From Candidatus Uabimicrobium amorphum (GTDB taxonomy: Bacteria; Planctomycetota; Uabimicrobiia; Uabimicrobiales; Uabimicrobiaceae): a DNA stretch of 64,000 nucleotides. This document shows positions 24,516-33,940 of this stretch, piece after piece (position 1 is the stretch's first letter; each line of letters starts with the position of its first letter). The stretch is taken from the NCBI RefSeq assembly GCF_009002475.1, contig NZ_AP019860.1:7702501-7766500 (forward strand), read 5' to 3'. The notes under the pieces are model-generated. The model was not told the DNA's origin. It was given only the letters and a program-made list of their open reading frames with translations, and ran no database searches. The position numbers and the translations under genes are program-made.

Positions 24516-27500
24516 GATTATCTTCCTTTCCAAAAAAAGAATATAACACTGGTAAAACAACTAAAGTAAGTATTGTAGCTGTTATAATTCCGCCAATAAC
24601 AACTGTTGCCAATGGTCTTTGAACTTCAGCCCCAACGCTTGTAGCTAGTGCCATAGGAATAAATCCAAAGCTAGCAACTAATGCAGTCATTAAAACAGCT
24701 CGAAGTCTTGATTCTGCAGCTTCAGTAATTGCATGTTCTAATGTTTTTCTTTCAGCTAGTAGCTTTCTAATACGAGAAACCATGACTAAGCCATTTAACA
24801 CAGCTACTCCAGAAAGAGCAATAAATCCGACTCCTGCACTTATAGTAAAGGGCATTCCACGTAAATGTAGAGCTAAAATACCTCCAATAGTAGCGAAAGG
24901 GACACCTGTAAAAATGATCAATGCATCACGCATACTGTTATATGTTGTGTAAAGAAGAATAAGTATCAGTAGAAGAGCTAGTGGGACAATGATCGTCAAA
25001 CGTAAACGTGCTCGTTCAAGATTTTCGAATTGCCCTCCGTAATCTATAGAATATCCTGGGGGAAATTTTAATTCATTGATCCTTTTTTTTACTTCGCCCA
25101 CAAACGAACCTACATCGCGATCACGTACATTACAAGACACTACAATGCGACGGTGTCCCCATTCTCGATTGATAACTGTTGGACCTTCTACTAATTCAAC
25201 ATCAGCAACTTTTTCTAAAAGAACTTGTTTTCCATCTACTGTTCTCAGTAATATTTCCTTTATAGCTTGTGGATTTTGGCGATATTGCTGTTTGAGTCGT
25301 GTTACAAGTGCAAATCGCATTTGACCTTCGCGAATTTCTCCTATTTTGCGCCCACCTATACATTCAACAGCTAAAAGAATATCGTTTCTAGAAATTCCCA
25401 AACGCGCAATATCATCTGGACGGATACGAATTTGTAAAACTGGTTGGCCTGTTAGTTGTTCTGTTACAGGTTCAGCTGAACCATAGGTTCTTTTTAAAAT
25501 ATTTTCTACTTGCTCTGCGAGTTGAATTAAAATGTCAAAGTCATCTCCGAATATCTTGATTCCCAAATCGGTACGAATGCCTGCTATCATTTCATTTACA
25601 CGCATTTCTATTGGCTGAGTAAATGCAGACCGCATGCCAGGTAGTCCCTGTAAAGTACGGCTTAACTGAATTACTAATTCCTCCTGCGTCTTTGCTCGTC
25701 TCCACTCTTTTTTAGATTTTAGAGTAATAAAAATGTCAGATACTTCTAATCCCATAGGATCAGTGGCTACTTCAGGAGTTCCGGTTCTTGTCCATATGCT
25801 TTTTATTTCATTGGGAAATTCATCAAGAAGGATTTTTTCTATACGACTTCCATAACGTACCGATTCTTCTAAAGAAACGCCTGCGAGACGTACAGTATTG
25901 ACAACTACTGCGCCTTCCTCTAAACGAGGAATAAACTCAGAGCCCAGACGAGTGGCAATCCAGCTAGAAAATATCAGCAGTAAAAGTGCTCCGATAATAA
26001 CTAGAAATTTTAAACGTAAAGCCAGATGAAGTATAGGACGATACAACCATTTGAGAGCACGAATTAGCCATGGTTCTTTTTTCTTTACTTTTTTTCGAAT
26101 AAATAAACTACAAAGAACTGGCATCAAGGTCATGGATAGAATCATAGAGCCTGCAAGTGCAAAAATTACGGTTAAAGCCATCGGTCTGAAAAGTTTTCCC
26201 TCTACACCTTCCAAAAATAATATAGGCAAGTACACAATCATGATGATAAGCTCGCCAAACATAGTAGGTTTTCTTACTTCGATAGAGGCATCCCGTACTA
26301 TGTTTAGACGAGATCTCTGGTCTTCGGTAGATAAGTGATGAACATTGTTTTCGACCATGATGACAGAGCTATCCACAACAAGGCCAAAATCGAGAGCACC
26401 CAAGCTCATTAAGCTACCAGCAATACCAAAGTACAACATAGCATTAAAAGCAAATAACATAGAAAGAGGTATGGCCAAAGCAACTATTAATCCTGCTCTT
26501 AAATTACCTAAGAATATAAAAAGGATTGCTATAACCAAAATTGCACCCTCAAATAAATTCTTTTTTACAGTATCTAATACTGCGTCAACAAGATCCGTTC
26601 GATCATAGACTAATTCTACTGTCATCCCTGGAGGTAACGATTTTTTGGCTTCTTCTAGCTTGTTTTTTAAACGTTGGGTAACAGTGTGACTATTTTCTCC
26701 CATAAGCATGAAGCCAAGACCAAGAACTTGTTCTCCTTTACCATTTGCAGTTACAGCAGCTCTTCTAATCTCATGACCGATTTCTACAGTAGCAATATCG
26801 CGAATGTAGATAGGAATACCATCTTTAGCGTCAATAACAATATTTTCGATCTCAGAAATAGATGATACTACCCCTAAACCATGAACAAGAAAAGCTTCAC
26901 CTTCATGAGGAGTAATTGTTCCTCCTCCAATATTGCGATTATTATACTCAAGAGCTTCAAATATATCTTTAAATGTCAGGTGATACTTTACTAGAAGTTC
27001 TGGCTTGATAAGTACATGGTATTGTTTTTCAAACCCGCCCCAGGTATTTATCTCAGCAACTCCAGGAACCATACGCAATTGTGGTTTAATGATCCAATTT
27101 TGGGCAGTTGTGATTTGTGTTAAATCGTGAGCTTTACTTTTAACTAGATAATGAAATACTTCTCCTAAGCCTGTTGCAACAGGTCCTAATACAGGTTGCG
27201 GAGTATTTTGAGGAAGCTCTAAACTCTGAAGTCTTTCCATTACCAGTTGTCTGGCAAAGTAGATGTCAGTTCCATCTTCGAATATCACAACTACTTGAGA
27301 TAATCCAAATTTGGAAATAGATCGAACTAGTTTAAGTTTCGGCAAACCACTAATGGCAAGTTCTACAGGAAAGGTTATTTGTTGCTCAATTTCTACAGGA
27401 TTTAGAGCAGGAGCAACTGTATTTATTTGAACTTGTATAGGAGTAGTGTCAGGAAAAGCATCTATAGAAAGTTTTGATAAAGACAGAAAGCCAGTTCCTG

Positions 27501-27570
27501 CTAAAATCAGTGTCAGCGTGATTACAAGAAATCGATTGATCAAAGAAAATTCTATTAATTTATTCAACAT
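24499..27570 (-). CDS. czcA: CzcA-like heavy-metal RND efflux pump
   Basis: This 1023-residue pump is of normal family length. It has PDTTPIQVQINT and NPVEIEQQITFPVE near the N-terminus, and the helix-4 motif GALDFGLVVDSSVIMVENN with the acidic residues of the proton relay. The phrase TRTGTPEVATDPMGLEVSD is typical of CzcA-type divalent-cation pumps. AAGGAA precedes the ATG. It is flanked by the Cys/His-repeat adaptor and the CzcC-like channel, and is downstream of a Zn/Cd/Pb-type ATPase and its repressor, so Zn, Cd or Co export is likely. Confidence 0.9.
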   Translation of the reverse strand: MLNKLIEFSLINRFLVITLTLILAGTGFLSLSKLSIDAFPDTTPIQVQINTVAPALNPVEIEQQITFPVELAISGLPKLKLVRSISKFGLSQVVVIFEDGTDIYFARQLVMERLQSLELPQNTPQPVLGPVATGLGEVFHYLVKSKAHDLTQITTAQNWIIKPQLRMVPGVAEINTWGGFEKQYHVLIKPELLVKYHLTFKDIFEALEYNNRNIGGGTITPHEGEAFLVHGLGVVSSISEIENIVIDAKDGIPIYIRDIATVEIGHEIRRAAVTANGKGEQVLGLGFMLMGENSHTVTQRLKNKLEEAKKSLPPGMTVELVYDRTDLVDAVLDTVKKNLFEGAILVIAILFIFLGNLRAGLIVALAIPLSMLFAFNAMLYFGIAGSLMSLGALDFGLVVDSSVIMVENNVHHLSTEDQRSRLNIVRDASIEVRKPTMFGELIIMIVYLPILFLEGVEGKLFRPMALTVIFALAGSMILSMTLMPVLCSLFIRKKVKKKEPWLIRALKWLYRPILHLALRLKFLVIIGALLLLIFSSWIATRLGSEFIPRLEEGAVVVNTVRLAGVSLEESVRYGSRIEKILLDEFPNEIKSIWTRTGTPEVATDPMGLEVSDIFITLKSKKEWRRAKTQEELVIQLSRTLQGLPGMRSAFTQPIEMRVNEMIAGIRTDLGIKIFGDDFDILIQLAEQVENILKRTYGSAEPVTEQLTGQPVLQIRIRPDDIARLGISRNDILLAVECIGGRKIGEIREGQMRFALVTRLKQQYRQNPQAIKEILLRTVDGKQVLLEKVADVELVEGPTVINREWGHRRIVVSCNVRDRDVGSFVGEVKKRINELKFPPGYSIDYGGQFENLERARLRLTIIVPLALLLILILLYTTYNSMRDALIIFTGVPFATIGGILALHLRGMPFTISAGVGFIALSGVAVLNGLVMVSRIRKLLAERKTLEHAITEAAESRLRAVLMTALVASFGFIPMALATSVGAEVQRPLATVVIGGIITATILTLVVLPVLYSFFGKEDNHEPKN

Positions 27571-27621
27571 GGGAAATTCCTTAAAAAATAGTATTAATTG
27601 TAAAAGTCGTAGTCTGAATTG

Positions 27622-29880
27622 TTAATCTGTACAACCAGCACCAATACTACTTTTTAGAATTTCTGTTTTTAAGAGAAAGCTTCCTTCAGTAACAACAGGT
27701 TCACCAGCCAACAAGCCGGCTTTTACTTCGTAAAAATCCTTTCCCTCGTATCCCAACCGAACTTTTCTTGGTGCGTATAAATCATTTTCAAGTTGAATAA
27801 AAACAATGTGGCAGCATCCTTCCCACTGTATAGCCTTTTTAGGGACGACAACTACGTTTTCATTTTGGTGTATTAATATTTTGACTTTTCCAAACATGTT
27901 AACGCGCAATAGATTTTCTTTATTATTTACTTGAGCTAAAACAGACACTGTACGTACTTTGTCATGAACTTCAGAGCCTAACCACAATATTTTGCCTTCA
28001 AAGTTGACATCTTTAATAGAGTCTGTTTTAAAACGAACAGGTTGACCGTTTTTTAATCGTGGTAAATCTTTTTCAAATACATCTAATCGCACCCACATAG
28101 AAGATAAATCTGCTATTAAGAAAAGAGGCTTTCCATATTCAACAAGTTCTCCTTTTACAGTTTTTACAGAAATAATTGTTGCATCGAAAGGAGCGCGAAT
28201 TAGATATTCTGATGGCTTCTTTGAAACTCTCTTGATCTTAGTTCCCAAATTTTGTAAAGCATTGTTGAGTTCTCCCTGAAGCTCTATGATTTCTATTTCT
28301 GCTGATACTTTTGTATGTTCAAGTAGAGAGACATATGATGTATAAATCGAATCAAATCTTTTTTGTGTTTGAAGGAGATTTTTTTTCAGGCCAACGCCCT
28401 CTTTCTCCATCTCCTTCTGGCGATTTAGTTCAGATTGGGCTAATTCAAGTTCTGCAAGTTTTTCTAAAAGTGAAGATTTTGCCAGGCCTATTTCTAATGT
28501 TTTCATTTTTTCTGTAGCCTGACTCGAAGAAATGTTGCTTTTCGTTAACAAAGCCAACATTTTTTTTATATTGCTGTATATTTTTTTCTTGTTATCAAAA
28601 AGCTTTTTTTGTGTTGCGATATTTGTTCTGAGCTGGCCTAAATCGGGGCTATCAATGACTGCTAAAATTTGTCCCTTTTTGACTCTCTGGCCAATGTGAA
28701 CATTAACTTTTTGTATAATTCCACGATATCTAGAAGCGACTTTTGTTTGGTTAGTAGCATTGTACATCACCTCGCCATTACATGTTAAAATTTCTTTCAC
28801 TGCTCTTTTTCGTACGGGCGCTATTTTGATTCCGATTAGACTAGCAATTTCTTTTCTCGAAAATTTAATACGCAAGTGATGTGTGCCACAAAAAGCAGAC
28901 TTTGGTAGTGTAGCATCAAAAGAGATAGTGGTATCGCTGTCACTTTTGAGTAATTCAGGTTTTACTGCTGAAATGGTTAACCTTTTATTGACTTCCTCTT
29001 GTAAGCCACTGTTACATGGAAAACACTGAGATTCTGGGACATCATGCCCACCACACCAGTCTCCTGATTTTTTGAACTTCTCTGCTAACTTGGAGTCGCA
29101 CTGATAGCAATTTCCTTTTTCGAAACCATGCTCGCACCATTTTCTTGCGGAATTTTGCGCCGTATCTTCGGCCAACCTTTTATTGACTTCCTCTTGTAAG
29201 CCACTATTACATGGAAAACACTGAGATTCTGGAACATCATGCCCACCACACCAGTCTCCTGATTTTTTGAACTTATCTGCTAACTTGGGATCGCACTGAT
29301 AGCAATTTCCTTGTTCGAAGCCATGCTCACACCATTTTCTTGCGGAATTTTGTACTGTTATGTTTGATTGCTTCAATTTTTTTCGAAGACTCGGATTGCA
29401 TAAAACACATTTTGAATTACGTACATTGTGCTCTTGGCACCAATCTGACTTCAATGAGATTGTCAAATTGGGATTGCAAATCGTACACTGAGATTCGGCA
29501 ATATTGTGTTCTTTACACCAATCGACAAATTTCGGTTGGTTTTGCGCCAGTTCGGGATTACATTTTACACACTGAGATTCTGGAACACTATGCTTTTTGC
29601 ACCAATCTCCTTTTGCTTTAAATTTTGCATAAGGATCACATAATTCACATTGAGATTCTGGTAATGAATGTTCGTTACACCAATCAAGATCCGTTTTAAA
29701 TTTATCAACTAATGTAGGATTACATTGGTAGCAGTTGTTTTTTGCATAACCATGCGAACATAACTCAATATTTACTTTAGATTTTGTAGAACTCAATGAC
29801 CAATAGTATGGTTTTAGAAAAAAGATAGCAACAGCACAAACTGCCGCTACAACAAGAGGTATTATCAAAGATTTTTTCAC
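27622..29880 (-). CDS. czcB: RND adaptor with nine N-terminal Cys/His repeats
   Basis: The protein has 752 residues from the GTG at 29880, which has AAGGAG seven bases upstream; an in-frame TTG at 29907 overlaps that site. After a membrane anchor the first ~300 residues contain nine units of the form WC-x2-H-x3-S/N-x-C-x2-C-N/D-P (for example WCKKHSVPESQCVKCNP). Units 6-7 and 8-9 are a recent duplication. The usual adaptor domains follow (lipoyl halves with GQRVKKGQILAVI, a long coiled-coil hairpin, a barrel with MWVRLDVFEKDL). Each unit could hold one zinc-like ion, giving a periplasmic metal-collecting arm. No metal-binding function has been shown from this sequence alone. Confidence 0.87.
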   Translation of the reverse strand: MKKSLIIPLVVAAVCAVAIFFLKPYYWSLSSTKSKVNIELCSHGYAKNNCYQCNPTLVDKFKTDLDWCNEHSLPESQCELCDPYAKFKAKGDWCKKHSVPESQCVKCNPELAQNQPKFVDWCKEHNIAESQCTICNPNLTISLKSDWCQEHNVRNSKCVLCNPSLRKKLKQSNITVQNSARKWCEHGFEQGNCYQCDPKLADKFKKSGDWCGGHDVPESQCFPCNSGLQEEVNKRLAEDTAQNSARKWCEHGFEKGNCYQCDSKLAEKFKKSGDWCGGHDVPESQCFPCNSGLQEEVNKRLTISAVKPELLKSDSDTTISFDATLPKSAFCGTHHLRIKFSRKEIASLIGIKIAPVRKRAVKEILTCNGEVMYNATNQTKVASRYRGIIQKVNVHIGQRVKKGQILAVIDSPDLGQLRTNIATQKKLFDNKKKIYSNIKKMLALLTKSNISSSQATEKMKTLEIGLAKSSLLEKLAELELAQSELNRQKEMEKEGVGLKKNLLQTQKRFDSIYTSYVSLLEHTKVSAEIEIIELQGELNNALQNLGTKIKRVSKKPSEYLIRAPFDATIISVKTVKGELVEYGKPLFLIADLSSMWVRLDVFEKDLPRLKNGQPVRFKTDSIKDVNFEGKILWLGSEVHDKVRTVSVLAQVNNKENLLRVNMFGKVKILIHQNENVVVVPKKAIQWEGCCHIVFIQLENDLYAPRKVRLGYEGKDFYEVKAGLLAGEPVVTEGSFLLKTEILKSSIGAGCTD
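28979..29352 (-). repeat. Near-identical 179-bp tandem duplication in the adaptor gene
   Basis: Positions 28979-29157 and 29174-29352 are almost identical, with a period of 195 bp (65 codons). Each copy encodes one WCEHGF-type and one WCGGHDVPES-type unit. The few differences are single bases. The repeat is in frame, so gain or loss of one copy would keep the gene open. Confidence 0.85.
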
Positions 29881-29943
29881 GGAAATCTCCTTAAAATTAT
29901 TAACCAAAATATAACTTAGAGTATAAACAAGTAATCATTTGGC

Positions 29944-30267
29944 TTATATAAGGAGAACTTGAGATGAGAGAAATGTTAAGGGAGAGGGAAGTATAAATTT
30001 TAAACAAAAGTCTTTGGTAAAAAAAGAAGGCAATTTAAAGGTGTTGTGATAAGGTTTTAAACAACAAAATTCTATAAGAGGTAAGATTTTAAATTTTTGT
30101 GGATCGTCTGAAATTTGAGCTAATAAAGGATAGTTGGAACAACAATGTTCTTTTTTGGAAGGGCATGAGTCTACGCAACAAGATACTTGATTGCAAAGTA
30201 AAGTACAAAAACTTATCTTCATCACAAAGATTATAATAAAGACTGAGAAAAATCTTTTCGTAAACAT
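29944..30267 (-). CDS. Small secreted Cys-rich protein
   Basis: This 107-residue protein has a signal peptide (residues 1-22) and a short region with many cysteines (LLCNQVSCCVDSCPSKKEHCCS), then a second pair (EFCCLK). I do not recognise the family. The first cysteines follow the signal closely, so a mature Cys-rich N-terminus would face the periplasm. It precedes the adaptor gene, as the similar-sized protein at 33428 precedes the third RND operon. A metal-binding role is inferred from cysteine content and context. The ribosome binding site is weak. Confidence 0.6.
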   Translation of the reverse strand: MFTKRFFSVFIIIFVMKISFCTLLCNQVSCCVDSCPSKKEHCCSNYPLLAQISDDPQKFKILPLIEFCCLKPYHNTFKLPSFFTKDFCLKFILPSPLTFLSSQVLLI

Positions 30268-30334
30268 ATTTTAATACCCAAAATTAACAAATATACAGCT
30301 TATTACGCTATGAAATTTGCAACAATCATCTAAA

Positions 30335-30799
30335 TTACCATAGCCTTGGTACAAAACGACCTGTCTTAGTGCAGTACTCAGTATATTCCTTCGGAAATTC
30401 TTGTTTCATGAGTTTCTCTTCTTTTATGATATTTAAATGCCATATACCATGTAGTGCAACAGCCCAAAAAATGTAAATCCAATTGTTGAGTAAAATCGCC
30501 AATCCAAAATTGAAAAATAAGAGAAACGCAGCATATAATGGATGCCTAAAGTATCTAAATGCACCAGTTGTAACCAACTCTTTGCCACGAGTTGCAGGAG
30601 GAAGTGACCAAAAGCTCCAAATGACCAACAATAACGTAGCAATGAGAGCGATAAAAAACATACTCCATCTTATCAATACATCACTACATACAATTGGTAA
30701 ACTAACTAATGGTTCAAGTTTCCATGCAACTGCAAGAGCTACCAAACTTATAAAAAAACCTCTTGGCCCAGCACCAAAAATTCTGTCATATGTTTTCAT
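30335..30799 (-). CDS. Isoprenylcysteine carboxyl methyltransferase-like membrane protein
   Basis: This 154-residue integral membrane protein has FRYFRHPLYAAF near residue 90 and a C-terminal IKEEKLMKQEFPKEYTEY, the hallmarks of the ICMT/PEMT-like family (SAM-binding RHP and EE motifs). Bacterial members are often found in heavy-metal resistance operons with unknown substrate. The ATG at 30799 is chosen; an in-frame TTG at 30838 would overlap the repressor gene but lies too close to its only ribosome-binding-like sequence. It is cotranscribed with the repressor and the ATPase. Confidence 0.8.
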   Translation of the reverse strand: MKTYDRIFGAGPRGFFISLVALAVAWKLEPLVSLPIVCSDVLIRWSMFFIALIATLLLVIWSFWSLPPATRGKELVTTGAFRYFRHPLYAAFLLFFNFGLAILLNNWIYIFWAVALHGIWHLNIIKEEKLMKQEFPKEYTEYCTKTGRFVPRLW

Positions 30800-30824
30800 T
30801 TGTATAAACCTACATCTTGTTTTT

Positions 30825-31205
30825 TCATAGTAACTCAAGTCTTTCCATAAAGAGTATTTTTTCTACTTCTTTTTTTAACAGACCTATTTTTTCTTTGTTT
30901 ATAGAGTAGTATACAATTTTGCCATCTTTTCTATGATGTACAATGCCTAAGTGACGTAAAACTCTAAGTTGGTGCGACATAGCTGATTGTGTAACTTCAA
31001 ATAGTGCTGCAAGATCACAAACACAGAGTTCATTGTATAGGAGAGCATTCACGATTTTCAGTCTTGTTTGATCTCCCAATGCTTTGAAAACCTCGCTAAG
31101 ACGATTTATCTCTTCAAATGATGACATATTTGCTTTAGCTTGATTGAGCTTTTCATGGTGTATTTTATTGACACTACAGTTAAAATTTTCTTTAGATTTT
31201 GCCAT
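30825..31205 (-). CDS. ArsR/SmtB-family metal repressor, CadC-like
   Basis: The protein has 126 residues from the ATG at 31205 with AAAGGGG upstream; the longer frame begins inside the operator. It is a winged helix protein with the signature ELCVCDLA (C61, C63) in the helix before the recognition helix (VTQSAMSHQLRVL). A further cysteine lies in the N-terminal extension (C10). This is the CadC-type cysteine site, which senses Cd, Pb or Zn. The match with CadC is incomplete because only one N-terminal Cys is seen. It should repress itself and the ATPase at the operators at 31225 and 33239. Confidence 0.88.
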   Translation of the reverse strand: MAKSKENFNCSVNKIHHEKLNQAKANMSSFEEINRLSEVFKALGDQTRLKIVNALLYNELCVCDLAALFEVTQSAMSHQLRVLRHLGIVHHRKDGKIVYYSINKEKIGLLKKEVEKILFMERLELL

Positions 31206-31224
31206 TTTACCCCTTTGAGAAAAC

Positions 31225-31270
31225 ATATGAACACTTATTCATATATACCAGGATGAAAATAATTTCGCAA
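31225..31270 (-). promoter_or_regulatory. Promoter and ArsR-type operator of the repressor gene
   Basis: The inverted repeat ATATGAA-N6-TTCATAT (31225-31244) overlaps a -10 element read on the minus strand as TATATA (31242-31247). TTGCGA (31265-31270) lies 17 bases upstream as -35. This placement would block RNA polymerase and is typical of the SmtB/CadC family. Confidence 0.75.
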
Positions 31271-31282
31271 CTATTTTTTAGG

Positions 31283-33211
31283 TTACATTTGCACAAATTT
31301 GAAATTCTGAATTCTCATGGCATTAAAAATAGCTAAGAGAGCTACACCAACATCTGCAAATACAGCCTCCCACATCGTAGCTATTCCGCCAGCTCCTAAT
31401 ATAAGTACAATGAGTTTTACCCCAAATGCTAATCCAATGTTCTGCCAAACTATTCGCTTAGTGACATGTCCTACTTTTACAGCCGTTACTATTTTAGATG
31501 GTTGATCGGTTTGAATCACCACATCAGCTGCTTCGATAGCGGCATCACTACCAAGTCCTCCCATTGCCATACCTACGTCGGCAACGGTAACCACAGGCGC
31601 ATCATTAATGCCATCTCCAACAAAGGCGATTAATCGACCTTCTTCTTTTAATCTTTCTACCTCTTTTACTTTATCTTCAGGTAATAAGCCGCCAACGGCT
31701 TTATCCAGTCCTAACTGATCAGCTATTCTATCAACAACTATTTGTTTGTCTCCTGAAAGCATCACAAGAGTTTTTATTTTAGCATCATATAAAGCCTTAA
31801 TCGCTATCTTAGCATCCTCTTTTAAGGTATCAGCAATGATAATGTACCCTGCAAATTTTCCATTTATGGCGACTAAAACAGTTGTATCAGATAACATACT
31901 AAGTTTTTCATCGAATGGGATATTAAACTTATAAAGTAATTTTTCATTACCTGCTAGTATGGTCTGGTTATCGTTTATTTTTCCTTTCAGTCCATGCCCT
32001 GGTATTTCTTCAACTTCAGCAATTGATAATTCTTTAAAGGTATCTCCTGCGTATTTTACTATGGCCTGAGCAATAGGGTGGTTAGAGTGAGCTTCTAGCG
32101 CAGCTACCATTTGTACGAAATCGTTTTTTTCTAGATTGTCAGCAACTACATCTTGTACTTCAAAAACCCCTTTTGTAAGAGTTCCCGTTTTGTCCATTAC
32201 TACCGTATCAATTCGAGTTATTTGGTCAAGAAAGTTCGAACCTTTAAAAAGAATACCGTTTTTGGAAGCTGCTCCTATCCCTCCAAAATAACCAAGAGGA
32301 ATGGAGATTACCAATGCACAAGGGCATGAAATAACCAAAAAGATTAGTGACTTATATAACCAGTCATTAAAAACATAGTTCTCCACAAAAAACCAGGGAA
32401 ACAATGTTAAGCCCACTGCTAAGAATACAACGACCGGTGTATAAACCTTAGCAAAACGGGTAATAAATCTCTGTGCTTTAGCTTTTCTGCTAGTGGCTTC
32501 CTGTACAAGATTCAATATTTGAGACAGTTTTGAATCTTCATATTTGCGAGAAACTTTTATTTCAGCAAGCATGTGTAGATTGATCATACCTGCAAGTACT
32601 TCATCACCCTTTTCCTTGTCAACAGGTAAAGATTCTCCGGTCAAAGCTGCTGTATTAAAAGATGCATGTTTGTTAAAAAGTACACCATCCAATGCTACTT
32701 TCTCGCCGGATTTGACCTGGATAATTTGTCCTGGCTGAACATCTTTCGGATGTTTTACAAATGATTTTCCATCTTCTAAGACCTGTACTTCTTCGACTTG
32801 TAGTTTCAAGAGGGATTCGATAGAACGTTTTGCCCGATTTACAGCTGCTTCCTGAAATAATTCTCCAACGGTATAAAACAGCATCACCGCTACACCTTCA
32901 GCATACTCACCAATGACAAATGCTCCAATGGTAGCTAAACTCATCAAAAAAAATTCATTAAATAAATCAGCAGTAAATAGCTTTTTCACTGCTTTCCATA
33001 CAACTGGTTTTCCAACAATGTAGTAGGCTACTCCATAAACGATCCATTGCAATTCTTTTTTGAAGAGATCAGGTCTGAACATTTCTAAACATATACCAGA
33101 GAGCAACAGTATAGCACTAAAAGATGCCCAAAAGTATGGTTGGTATTCATTCCACCAGGAAGACTGTCTCTCGCTACTATGCAAACTTTCTTCACAACTA
33201 CATTTACTCAT
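31283..33211 (-). CDS. zntA: Zn/Cd/Pb-type P-type ATPase
   Basis: The protein has 642 residues from the ATG at 33211 with AAAGGGAG upstream. There is no HMA domain; the N-terminus has only a short CSCEES segment. The core has TGESLPVD, CPCALVISIP, DKTGTLTKG, SNHPIA and GDGINDAPVV. Near the C-terminus VKLIVLILG and FADVGVALLAIFNAMR carry the Lys and Asp-Gly that mark P1B-2 pumps for Zn2+, Cd2+ and Pb2+. It exports these ions to the periplasm, where the Czc-type pump can take them out. The operator at 33239 puts it under the adjacent repressor. Confidence 0.92.
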   Translation of the reverse strand: MSKCSCEESLHSSERQSSWWNEYQPYFWASFSAILLLSGICLEMFRPDLFKKELQWIVYGVAYYIVGKPVVWKAVKKLFTADLFNEFFLMSLATIGAFVIGEYAEGVAVMLFYTVGELFQEAAVNRAKRSIESLLKLQVEEVQVLEDGKSFVKHPKDVQPGQIIQVKSGEKVALDGVLFNKHASFNTAALTGESLPVDKEKGDEVLAGMINLHMLAEIKVSRKYEDSKLSQILNLVQEATSRKAKAQRFITRFAKVYTPVVVFLAVGLTLFPWFFVENYVFNDWLYKSLIFLVISCPCALVISIPLGYFGGIGAASKNGILFKGSNFLDQITRIDTVVMDKTGTLTKGVFEVQDVVADNLEKNDFVQMVAALEAHSNHPIAQAIVKYAGDTFKELSIAEVEEIPGHGLKGKINDNQTILAGNEKLLYKFNIPFDEKLSMLSDTTVLVAINGKFAGYIIIADTLKEDAKIAIKALYDAKIKTLVMLSGDKQIVVDRIADQLGLDKAVGGLLPEDKVKEVERLKEEGRLIAFVGDGINDAPVVTVADVGMAMGGLGSDAAIEAADVVIQTDQPSKIVTAVKVGHVTKRIVWQNIGLAFGVKLIVLILGAGGIATMWEAVFADVGVALLAIFNAMRIQNFKFVQM

Positions 33212-33238
33212 AATTCTTACACTCCCTTTCAGACAAAC

Positions 33239-33284
33239 ACATGAACACTTATTCATATATACTAAAAAACAGATACTTTTCCAA
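33239..33284 (-). promoter_or_regulatory. Promoter and ArsR-type operator of the ATPase operon
   Basis: ATGAA-CACTTA-TTCAT (33241-33256), with the same central bases as the operator at 31225, overlaps a minus-strand -10 TATATA (33256-33261). TTGGAA (33279-33284) is a -35 element 17 bases upstream. The 14-base core is identical in both operators. Confidence 0.8.
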
Positions 33285-33351
33285 TAAATTTTCGGATATT
33301 GATGAAAGTTGTTTTTAAGTTAATGCATAGTTAATACTTATCATTTTTGAG

Positions 33352-33380
33352 TTGACAAAAGCTTTTTATTGTGGAATAAA
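33352..33380 (+). promoter_or_regulatory. Possible sigma-70 promoter of the third RND operon
   Basis: TTGACA at 33352 is followed after 17 bases by AATAAA (33375-33380), a four-of-six match to TATAAT. It lies about 48 bases before the GTG of the first gene. No inverted repeat like the ArsR operators is seen here. Confidence 0.5.
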
Positions 33381-33427
33381 TATTATTATAGTATTTTTTA
33401 TTTAACTCAAAAAAAGGTAGAAAACCT

Positions 33428-33814
33428 GTGAAAAAAAAAGGAATATGGATTTTACTATTTTGTGTAGTATGGGTGCAGTGTTTTGGATTTTCCATAAACT
33501 ATTGCGAGTGTTTTGGTGCCCATCCTGGAGATTATTCCTGTTGTTCTGAACAAAAACATGAACATAGTCACACAGATACTCAACCAGGCAATAAAGAAAA
33601 AACATCACAGTTTGCTACACATTGGTGCCTAGATATTGAAATAGAAGGTTTTCAATTTTTATGTACTGCTAAATCAAAAATTGTATTGCCTTACAACCTC
33701 TTAGATACAATCCCTTATCAATTTATTACCCTCCATAAACATCAAACATACACAAAGACCTCTCTTTGTTATGGTATTTCTCCTCTATTGCAATCCTGCA
33801 TTTTACTCACCTAA
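33428..33814 (+). CDS. Small secreted Cys/His-rich protein
   Basis: This 128-residue protein starts at a GTG with AAAGGTAG upstream. A signal peptide is followed by NYCECFGAHPGDYSCCSEQKHEHSH and later THWCLDIEI and FLCTA. I do not recognise the family. Cysteines and a His cluster near the mature N-terminus suggest periplasmic metal binding. It is the first gene of the third RND operon, matching in position and size the small protein at 29944 before the second pump, though the sequences show only a loose likeness. Confidence 0.65.
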   Translation: MKKKGIWILLFCVVWVQCFGFSINYCECFGAHPGDYSCCSEQKHEHSHTDTQPGNKEKTSQFATHWCLDIEIEGFQFLCTAKSKIVLPYNLLDTIPYQFITLHKHQTYTKTSLCYGISPLLQSCILLT

Positions 33815-33940
33815 AAAAATTATTATCTTTCATATTTTAATACTATTTCAGCAAAGCAATTTCGCATTTTGCTATGCGTAGGTTGTTATTTGTTGAAATA
33901 TTACAAACAACAAAAAAGATAATGATTATAGGAGTATGGT

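Noticed and set aside
28979..29352. Could the regular repeats be a CRISPR array?
   Set aside because: The units are in frame within one adaptor gene, are 195 bp long and encode protein repeats; no short identical repeats with unique spacers are seen.
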